Shown here piece after piece: positions 56,294-64,000 of a stretch of DNA of 64,000 nucleotides. The first letter of the stretch is position 1. Each line of letters opens with the position of its first letter. Below the pieces are notes generated by a model that did not search any database, was not told the origin of the DNA, and saw only the letters and a program-made list of their open reading frames with translations. The DNA comes from Chlamydomonas sphaeroides. Lineage: Eukaryota > Chlorophyta > Chlorophyceae > Chlamydomonadales > Chlamydomonadaceae. Location: assembly GCA_001662425.1 (NCBI GenBank), contig BDDC01000181.1, positions 1 to 64,000 of the forward strand, given 5' to 3'. A program made the translations under genes and the position numbers.

Positions 56294-59034
56294 TCACCAG
56301 TTGTGCGCCTTGGCCTTGCTAGCGCCCCGCTCCCCCACCGCCGACTGGAACAAACTCGCCAGCCATGTGCGCTTGCCCCGCCGCCGTCCGCCTCGGTCGC
56401 CGTCGCCTGCCCCACCCGCTCCCCCTCTCGCGCCTGGCCCCGAGCCTGCAGGCTCCGACGTGTAGAAGCTGGAGGGCATGCCGGAGCTCGCGCCCGGCAG
56501 CGCATTCTCGTTGGCGGCCAGGCTGATGATGACCTGGGCGGTGGGGCCGCAGGGGACGGGCAGCGGAAACAGGCGGCATGGGTTGGCAGGGCAGGACCGG
56601 CAGGGCGGGCGCAATGGTCCGGAGCAGGTGCAGGAGTGGTGCTGGCCGCATTGCCACCCCGTTCCCTTTCGGCCCCGTGCTCCCCGCTCCCCGCGCCCTG
56701 CTTCCCCGACCCACTCACCTGCAACGGCACGGCCCACACCACGATCAGGAAGAACCCCAGCACGACGGCGATGGGGTGGTGCGTCCGTGTGTGGTAGCCC
56801 ATCCACTGCGTAATGTGGGGGAGGCACTAGGCGGCCCTGCACTCGCGACTTCCTACGATGACTAATGCGCTCATACGCAGCACCATGACGTCGAGGCGGC
56901 GGTGGGGGCGACTCCTGCTGCCTTGCCGTGCGGGGCAGCGGCCCCACGATACGACCCAGGGGCGGCCCAGGTAGGGCGGCAGCGACGGCAGGCGCACATG
57001 CGCCCCAAGGGTGGACGGCGCCGCGGCCCTTGGTCTCACCTTGACATGAGCCCACACGGAAAGCGCCGCCGAGCCGCCCAGCAATGGGTCTTTGATGGAG
57101 ATGTAGGGGAAGCGGATGGCGACCAGCCGCAAATACCCCAGCTGGGCGCCCAGGGCTGGCGGGGGAAAGCGGGCAGGGGGAAAGGGGCAAGCCAGGGTTT
57201 GACACGGGCAGGCAGGACGTGTTGGGGGAAGCGCAGGCAGGCACCCCAGCTGGGCGCCAGGCACCGCGGCTCATGCAGGGCGAGTGCTGCGGGGCTAAGT
57301 GCTGTGGGGTGCGAAGGAACCTTACGTAGGCGTGCCCTTCGCGTGGGTGGTGGGCACCGCCCCATGCACCGCCCATCGTTCATCCGCAGCTGGAGGCCTC
57401 TCACTGGGCAGCATGACGGCCCAGCTGCAGCCCTCCAGCGCCCACGCGAGCAGCAGCAGCAGCAGCAGTACGCTTGGCCAACTGTACCGAATACGAAAAG
57501 GTTTGTATGCTTTCCATGGTAACAGGGAAATGCAGCCCCGCTCACTGGGCAGCATGACGGCCCAGCTGTAGCCCTCCAGGCCCCACATGAGCAGCAGCAG
57601 CGCCAGGGAGCCTCGGATGGTCCACATTATGACCTGCGGCCGTGGAAGGGCGGAGGTGAGGCAGATGTTGGGAATGGGGTGATGGGTAGGTACAGGCGCC
57701 GTGCGGCTGGGGGTGGCGGCAGATGGGCGGTGAGCCGATGAGGACGGTCCACATCATCACACCTGCGGGCGCCGCAGCGAGGTGGGGCAGGTGCGGGGCA
57801 GGTGCGGGGCGGGGTGACGGTGCGTGTCGCGGCGCGTGTGGCGCCGTCGTGGCGCTGCACGCCATGACCCGCGACCGGGGTGAGCGAGAGTGTGGGGTGG
57901 GTGGGCGAGCGGCGGTGTGCGGGGTGGAATGAGCCCCTCCGGCTGCGCATGGGGCGACTCGGCAAGGGAGTGGGGGAGCGGGGCGGCGTCCGCCCTGGCT
58001 CCAGCGGCGTGTGTCGAGCCACACCAGCTGCCCACCAGCCGCCACGCACCGGCTCGCCTCCCGCCCTGGGCTTACGCTCGGAGGTTCGTAACTAGTTCGT
58101 TACTTCCATGGTACATCCCGCCCTCATGGTACGTGTCGCTGGGACCCACGCCCCCGGCTCCCGCCCCTGCGGCTGTCGGCGCTCGCGCCCCTGGCACCCT
58201 GCCCAACCCCTTCCACAACCCCCCAGCCCCCCAGCCTCACCTTCTTGGTGGTCTTGAGGTGCTCCTCGACCAGGTCCGCCTGCGGCCACACCACATCACA
58301 AAGCACACACAAGCCCAGTTGCCTCCCCGCTCGGGCTGTCGTCAACAGCCAATCCCAACAGCGCGCAGCTTTGTCCGCGTCGCCGGGTCGGTTGCTCCCT
58401 CGCAGACGGCTTGCCGTACAGCAGGGCATGTGTGGCGGTATGGCAGCTCACCAGGTAGTACAGCCCCACGATGAGGCTGAGGCAGATGCCAACGATCACG
58501 AGGTACAGGCCTGGGGGCAGGGCGGCGTGCGAGGATTGAAAGGGTGATTCTGGTGGCGCAGGTCCGGGAAGCGGAAGGGCGTGTGTACGGCGCCTCGTGT
58601 ACGGCGCCTCGTGTACGGCGCCGCCTCGGTGCGGCAGCGACGGTGCGCACGACATGGGGCGGTGGGCGAGGGGGCGAGGGGGCGAGGGGGCGAGGGGGCG
58701 AATGCACACGAGCAATGGGACGACGCAAGGTCGGGCGGGGTGGCCTACAGCGCTGCCGGCTAACTGCTCGGAGCCTGGGTGACGTACTATTGGGGAGGCC
58801 GGGACGCGGCACAGCGCAAGTAACAGGCCGTGACATTGAAAGTGGTGCATCTGGCGGGTGAGAGGAGGGACGATGGTGGCCGGGGCCGGGGCAGCGCTGC
58901 GGGTGACGCCGGCACGTGTGGGGGACGCTGCGCTGCTCCGCGCATGAGAAGGTTGCACATGACGCCGCATGGGGCCGCTGACAGCGAGGCTCACCCATAT
59001 AGCCCACAGCCTCCTCGAAGGTGATGTGGATCAT
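56294..59034 (-). CDS. SVP26: SVP26/TEX261-type ER-Golgi membrane protein
   Basis: SVP26/TEX261 proteins are four-span COPII cargo adaptors for Golgi glycosyltransferases. Seven exons join in frame: 59034-58995, 58510-58452, 58279-58241, 57633-57546, 57155-57040, 56805-56719 and 56533-56294, giving 222 residues, close to the family length. Hallmarks are VGLYYLADLVEEHLKTTKK after the first membrane span (~14-33), IKDPLLGGSAALS in the middle, and VIISLAANENALPG after the last span, matching the conserved GLYYLAELIEE and SLSAGENVLP signatures. Spans are at ~14-33, 50-72, 80-110 (weaker) and 125-147. The tail is Gly-rich and basic (GRRRGKRTWLASLFQSA). Exon 4 (57633-57546) has a partial duplicate at 57396-57475. 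Confidence 0.88.
57396..57475 (-). pseudogene. Duplicated SVP26 exon 4 (3' part)
   Basis: It encodes LLLLLLLAWALEGCSWAVML, parallel to exon 4 (LALLLLMWGLEGYSWAVML). The same phase-1 donor (CCC-A/gtgaga) is kept, but the 5' part with VIMWTIRG is replaced by a CTG run. It could be an alternative exon or a decaying duplicate. Confidence 0.6.
57735..57775 (-). pseudogene. Second fragment resembling the SVP26 exon 4 start
   Basis: gcag/gtgtgatgatgtggaccgtc repeats the acceptor and first codons of exon 4 (gcag/gtcataatgtggaccatc), then diverges. Confidence 0.5.
58667..58700. repeat. gggcgag minisatellite
   Basis: About four units of gcgagggg in the first SVP26 intron. Confidence 0.8.
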
Positions 59035-59847
59035 GGCGCCGGCGGAGGGCGGGGGCCGCTGCAGCGGCAGTCCTCGATGCGCGTGTCAAGGGCACGGGCC
59101 GTGGGCCGTGGGCCGTGGGCCGTGGGCTGTGGGCTGTGCGGCACCGGCCGTGCGGCGCCGGCCGTGTCTCCTGGGTGTCTGGCAGGCGCCGGAGCCGAAG
59201 GGGTGGGCTACGCCTTCAAGCCGTGTCAGCGCCGTGCTGTCCTGGCGCCGAGCTGGCAATCAAGTGAAGCAGTTTACCAAGTAGATTACCACTGCGCCTG
59301 CGCGAGCGCCCGCGTGCACACAGCTCTCGGCGGGATCTGCACCCTCCGTCGAGTTGCTTGATCCCAAGTTGTTCTACCAGTTATTTAGATGGTACGTTTA
59401 GGGAGCGCAGATACAAGAGATAGCAGTTTGCTGTTTTACTGCGGTCCGACGCGGATGGTGCGCGGTCGCACTAGCCGTTGATAGCCGCCAGCAGATGATG
59501 GATTCGTGTAAGGCTGTGCGTACCAATGGCTTTAACTCGCTCGTTGGCACATCAATGTGCCGCTTTAGTCACACAGGTCAGTGCCCCTCTCCACCCCACC
59601 TCTTCCCCCTGGGCCGGAACGCCCCTGAAACGCTCCACCGCTGCTGCTCGCATTGCTGGTCGCCGCTACCGATTGCCTTCACGCCTAACGTTCAAGTCGG
59701 AGAGTCGGGTGTAACCCTGTTCACTCAAAGTCCAACAAAAAGCGGTGTCATTGCCAAGCTCTCACTCCAGGCATCACAGTCTTGCCTATGCCCACGCCCC
59801 GGGTAGAGTTGCGCGTCGGCCGTGCAAAGAGGGAACGCGGTAAAACC

Positions 59848-60110
59848 TGTCCCAGCTGCGCATGGGTGCATGGCTCACCCCAACAAGAGGCCTTCTAGAC
59901 CAGACGCACACCGTCGGTCATCATGCGGTCATAGCTGGGACTGTTTTAAGGGGTCTCGGGCACACCAACCTCCGTGCCCTGACCCCACGGGCAGGACCTA
60001 GCCGCCCGAACTGCCTGAAACGGCAGGAATGCACTTCTCAACGCACGCCGCTGCTGCTGCCGCTCTCGCTGTGTCTTGGCCGCTTGCGGCGGCCGCTCCC
60101 CTGGCGGCCG
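59848..60110 (-). mobile_element. Dispersed repeat with a Fanzor-type C-terminal tail
   Basis: The reverse complement of 59848-60037 parallels the block after the Fanzor stop (36638-36830), including the GGGCAC/GTGCCC stem. On the minus strand it is preceded by a short coding tail at 60103-60038, GSGRRKRPRHSESGSS then SGVR and stop. This is nearly the same as the Fanzor remnant tail. No zinc ribbon or RuvC motif is visible further upstream (to ~60757), so it is an end fragment or an internally deleted element. Confidence 0.65.
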
Positions 60111-61046
60111 CTACCACCCAGTATGTGTGTTGGCGGACCAGCAGTCGCAAGGCAGGGAACCCCAGGGATGCGGCGCAGCAGAGGCCCAGCCGGGGGGCGC
60201 AGGGGTTCCATCTGCGGTAAGGGTGACAGCGCAGCGGTCGCGAGCAGGAGGCCTCCTGGTCGCGAGGGGGTGCGAGGCAGCGAGGGGCAGCGGGGCCGCG
60301 CGTTTGCGTGTTGCCCAGCCCCGGGGTGGCCCAACCAGCGCAGCGTAAGGGCTTGCCTAGCGCAAACGTAGGCACTTGACACGCGTAGGCCCGCGGACTT
60401 CAGCCCACCGCAGCGACTGCGCGGAGCGTTTCCGGGCTGGATCGACCTCCCGTGCCATGTCGCTTGCGAGTGCTCGCGCGCGCCAAGGATTCGGTTTCGG
60501 CACAGATTGCTTAGTCTTGCTGGGTAGGCAAACACGTCTTGGATAAGTGCGGATAGCAGTTTGCACACACCACGCGGACAAGGTTTTGTCCTACAAAAAG
60601 CTGACGCGGAAAGCAGGTACTGAAAGCCGCTGGTGCGTGATGGCCGGCCAGCACGGGTTGCTGTGATGTCATCAATCACTAGACGGCTGCGCAACTGAGG
60701 CCCCTTGTGCGAAACGCGCGGAAACGCAGAGGCCACGCCCGTTTCCGCAAACCTCACAGGCTCTCACCGCCAGATGGCACTTGACCAGCGGAACTGTCCG
60801 ACGTGATCAGGAAAGTGATGCCATGGCAGGCGCCCCACTGCAGCATGCCTTACCGTGGGCTTTGTCGGGGCAGGCAGCGGCCGCAGGCGTCCCAGCTCCA
60901 GGGGAGCCCCCTGCCCAGCTGTGAACCTTGCGGTGCCTAAACATGCATGGCCACAGACACCGGCCCCTCAGTTTACAAGGGTGCTCACCAAACGGGAGCG
61001 GGACAAGCCGCCCCTAAGCCGCTCGCTCGGACTGTCCTGGACTGTC

Positions 61047-61239
61047 AAAACGCACCTGAAACCTCCCCAGCTGCGCATGGGTGCATGGCTCGCCCCCAAA
61101 AGAGGCCACCCTGACCAGACGCAAACAGTCGGTCATTATGCGGTTGACGCCGGGGTATCTCAAGGGGTCTCGGGCACACAGACCTCCGTGCCCTCACCCC
61201 ACGGGCCGGACCTAGCCGCCCGGAAAACGCACCTGAAAC
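61047..61239 (-). mobile_element. Short non-autonomous copy flanked by 16-bp direct repeats
   Basis: The repeat core and stem occupy ~61063-61223. Exact direct repeats aaaacgcacctgaaac lie at 61047-61062 and 61224-61239. This looks like a target-site duplication around a copy of about 160 bp. Confidence 0.6.
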
Positions 61240-61964
61240 GCACCTGAAACGTGGCGCAGGCGTCACACCCATACACGCCCCCTAGCACCTGCGCAGTTGC
61301 GAGCCTTTGTGCAAGAGGTGTGTGTGTGTGGGGGGGGGCGTGGCATGGTTGCGGGCAAGGGACAAAGACCAGGGGGCGGGGGCGGCGGCCAGAAACCCCC
61401 CAGATGTGTCATGTCTGGTCATGCTCTGCTGCACCACTTTAGACCGTCCAGTCAGCACCTAGGATCACGCTGTGCACACATTATTCAGATAGTGTTTATA
61501 ATCTGCTTGCCGGTTCCTTGCAGTCGGGCAGGCACACGGACGAGCCTCCACGAACCCCTGTACATCCTTCCAAGCCTTCAACGAGCTTTCAAGTGCTTCG
61601 TTTTTTGATACCTTGCCATGATGAACGACCCGCTGCGAGGCGCTTTGCAACAACGCCCTTGACATCAATGCTCGGCGCAACGGGCCAGCAAGGACTAGAA
61701 CTATCAACGTACGCGTGCATAAGGTCCGGGGAAGCTAGCTTGCTGCAGCAGCAACGTAAGCTGACCAATGCTTCTATGCCCGCGACTTCTGTCTTCGCGC
61801 GTTCTCAGAGCGACCTCAAACGATTGAGAACACGTAAGCCTTGAGAGCTGGAGCCCTGTGCCAGGTGCTTGTCAGGCACAAGCACCCTCCGCAGCCCCGT
61901 GCTTTTTCGGCCTCCCGGCACCTTGCCAAAGCTTGTGCCATTCCGCCCCCATACCTCGCAGGAT

Positions 61965-63994
61965 ATGGGAGGCCTTTTCAAAGCGTGTTTCACGGGCGCG
62001 GGGCCGCCGGGCGCATCATACCCCAGCGCACACCACAACCACCCCGGTGTTGCTGCCGAGCTCGCCGTGAACCGTGTTAGCAACGAATCCTCGACGCGCA
62101 GCTCCTTAAGGGGCAGCGGTGGTGGTACCCCTATGCAAGAAACGTCTTGCAGCCATGCAGTCCAGCAGCTGGACACCACCATGGCCTCGGCACGAAGCTT
62201 CGGCGGCACAACACGGCCGGGCGTCGCTGTGCAAGCGGCCGCCCCTCCCGGCCCAAGCAGCGCCCCCGTCCTGGCCGCGCAAGGCCCGGACCCTCCCGGC
62301 GCGCAAAGCCCCGAACCTCCGCCTGCGGAAACGCCCGTGCCGGTCGCTGCCGCGGCTGCGACGATCGCAGCCGTGGCCACGGCTCTAGAAGGAGCCGACC
62401 CGGGCGCCACTGCCGGCGCCGGCGGGAGCACGCCCAACGGCGCGTCGCGGTCCTCGCCGGGCCCCAACACCGGCGCCAGCACCGGCTCCGGCATCGGGCT
62501 CAACGCGTCGCGCCTGCAGGCCATCGTCGATCCAACAAAGGTACGGCACGGCACAGCTCCGTACGGCTGTACGGCCTGAGGGTACCAAGGCCGTCACGTG
62601 ACGCTGCAACCCCCATGAGGGCTGGGCGCGGGGAGTCGCAGCAATCGCCAGCTTACTCCAGGCGGCGAGAGCCCGGCTCTGGTGCGGGCTGGCACTGATG
62701 CGCCGCCCTCTGTTCCTGCCATCCCTTCGCAGGTGGCGCAGTGCGACGCGTGTGAGATCACGTCCGGCCTGCAGCTGGCGATGCGGGAGCTCGGGCGCGG
62801 CACCTTTGGTGTCGTGGTGGCGGGTAAGGCGCGCCCGCGGGCCTGCAGTCGCCGCAGCCGCAGCCGGAGGCAGCAACCGCTCGCAGCTGCAGCCGTGGCT
62901 TTGATTTCGTAGCGGTCGGCAGGCAGAACGGCACTGGCTGCGATCGGCGTGCCACGTGCGCTGCGCCTCCCCGTGTGTAGCGAGGACGCCAGCCAGTACG
63001 TTTGACGGGAGCGGCACATGGGGTCTTGCCGCCAATGCGCCCAGGTGCCTAGCGGTGGGCCCAGCGCGGCGCCACCTCTGCCGGCGCACTTTGTCCCCCT
63101 CGCGTTTCTGAGCTCCGCTCTGCCCCTGGTGCGCGACCCCGTGCTGCTCGCAGGCACGTACCAGGGGCTGCCGTGCGCCGTCAAGATCATGACCTCCCAC
63201 ACGCTGTCGCGGACGGCCGTCAAGGAGCTGCTGCTGGGGCCGTCGCTGGTGCACCCCAACCTGGGTGCGTGCGCATGGGCGGCCCGAGCGTGCGCTGGGT
63301 TCGGGGCGCCGCGCCACTCGTGCGGGTATGCCCAGAGCTTGCACATGGCAGCCGGGTCCTCCGTGTCACCCGACCCACATGGCCCACATGGCCCACATGA
63401 CCCACATGGACCCACGCTGGCCCTGAACGACCCACATCAGCAGCCCCGCAGCTCCGCGGGAGCCCTCGCGCTGCCACCTCCGCGCACCCGCGCCCTGCCC
63501 CCGGCCGCGCCTGTGATCCTCCATGCCCCCCCTCCCGGCATGCCTTCCTACTGCCGGCTGGCTTCCACGACTCACGCGAACCGCAACCGGCCCGCGTCCC
63601 CGCTGCCGGCCCCCGCCAGTGGCCACCTACACCAGCCGCTGCGCCCGCCTCACGCACGAGTTCTTCGACATGCTCGAGGGGCCGCGGTGAGGCGCACGCG
63701 GGCAGCGGCACACGGGAGAGAGGGAACGAGGGCAGGGGCTCCGCGGTGGGCAGCAGCGAGGAGCCCCGACCCACATGGCGGCGGGCGCGCAGCAGCGCCT
63801 TGCTCCATATGTGTCGGAGGCCGCGGTGTGGGCCACCAGCAGGGCCAGGCGCCGGAACCCACTTCGCAGCCACGAGCGCACACGGTCTCCCTCGCGCGTC
63901 CTCACCCCGTGCCCCACTCGCCGCTCGTTGCCCCGTAGCATCGGAGTCAACAACCCCAGCGGACCGCGCATGCTGGAGCCCATCCTGTACTCGG
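61965..63994 (+). CDS. Tyrosine-kinase-like (TKL) protein kinase, 5' part (continues past window)
   Basis: Five exons are visible: 61965-62540, 62733-62823, 63154-63264, 63620-63686 and 63939-63994, all in phase with good GT/AG sites. About 192 residues of Pro/Ala-rich leader precede the kinase N-lobe: ITSGLQLAMRELGRGTFGVV (P-loop GRGTFGVV), AGTYQGLPCAVKIMTSHTLS (lysine in AVK), then KELLLGPSLVHPNLVATYTS. This looks like the TKL kinases that are numerous in volvocine algae. The catalytic loop lies outside the window. The chosen ATG gives MGGLFKACFTG, compatible with N-myristoylation and a palmitoylated Cys8. The frame is open upstream to a TTG at 61869, and the acceptor-like cag just before the ATG leaves an upstream exon possible. 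Confidence 0.75.
63380..63426 (+). repeat. CCCACATGG minisatellite in kinase intron
   Basis: Four to five 9-bp units (cccacatgg), slightly varied. Confidence 0.8.
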
Positions 63995-64000
63995 GTGCGT

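Larger units (their letters stand above)
59035..61964. other. Repeat-bearing intergenic region
   Basis: Contains a GGGCCGT tandem repeat (59095-59140), two dispersed-repeat copies (59848 and 61047) and no accepted gene. A plus-strand frame at 61518-61844 (ending SDLKRLRTRKP) may belong to the 5' region of the downstream kinase gene but could not be spliced to it. Confidence 0.5.

Noticed and set aside
57390..57480. CAG/CTG triplet expansion as a separate microsatellite feature
   Set aside because: It is part of the duplicated SVP26 exon and better described there.
61869..61964. Kinase start at the upstream TTG (61869)
   Set aside because: Nuclear genes rarely initiate at TTG; the first in-frame ATG is at 61965.
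1..64000. CRISPR arrays, tRNA or rRNA genes
   Set aside because: No regularly spaced repeats and no tRNA/rRNA signature noticed by eye; a tRNAscan-SE/Infernal run would be decisive.

Overview
The window looks like nuclear DNA of a volvocine green alga, a Chlamydomonas relative. It is very GC-rich. Genes are split by many short introns with GTGAG/GTGCG donors and GCAG acceptors. Predicted proteins carry long Ala, Gly, Pro and Gln runs, and a TGTAA polyadenylation signal sits where expected for at least two genes. I know of no prokaryotic or organellar feature here. Exon coordinates below were built by hand from splice sites, reading-frame continuity and family motifs. They are not transcript-supported.

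Layout. 1-1.4 kb (+): last exons of the mitochondrial cysteine desulfurase NFS1. 3.7-9.2 kb (-): a single-pass membrane protein with a signal peptide and a very long Ala-rich cytoplasmic tail. 10.5-11.6 kb (+): an unrecognised gene that runs into a dispersed repeat. 13.4-17.7 and 18.6-21.7 kb (-): a tandem pair of paralogs that both begin MGQC[AV]SAP, a lipidation-type N-terminus. 24.7-31.0 kb (-): a complete DYRK-family kinase. 31-38.5 kb: a gene-poor 'graveyard' with a frameshifted partial copy of the KH gene, a partial copy of the DYRK gene, and the 3' half of a Fanzor (eukaryotic TnpB-like) gene. 38.6-41.1 kb (-): a single-KH-domain RNA-binding protein. 42.0-46.1 kb (-): a DeSI/PPPDE isopeptidase interrupted by a 396-base assembly gap that lies in an intron. 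46.6-48.9 kb (-): an RRM plus coiled-coil protein. 49.9-54.6 kb (+): a HARE-HTH nuclear protein. 56.3-59.0 kb (-): an SVP26/TEX261 ER-Golgi cargo adaptor with a duplicated exon. 62.0 kb to the window end (+): the start of a tyrosine-kinase-like protein kinase.

The host genes cover unrelated housekeeping and regulatory roles (Fe-S biogenesis, kinase signalling, RNA binding, deubiquitinase-like proteolysis, chromatin, ER-Golgi traffic). Nothing suggests an operon-like functional cluster.

The most interesting layer is the mobile one. The Fanzor remnant at 35.7-36.6 kb is followed by a block of about 190 bp. Parts of that block recur at five other places in the window, three of which keep the same GGGCAC/GTGCCC stem. 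In TnpB/Fanzor systems this position (3' end of the ORF to element end) encodes the guide RNA. Two short copies of the block are flanked by 16-17 bp direct repeats, and one carries a 59-bp nested insertion with a 7-bp target duplication.
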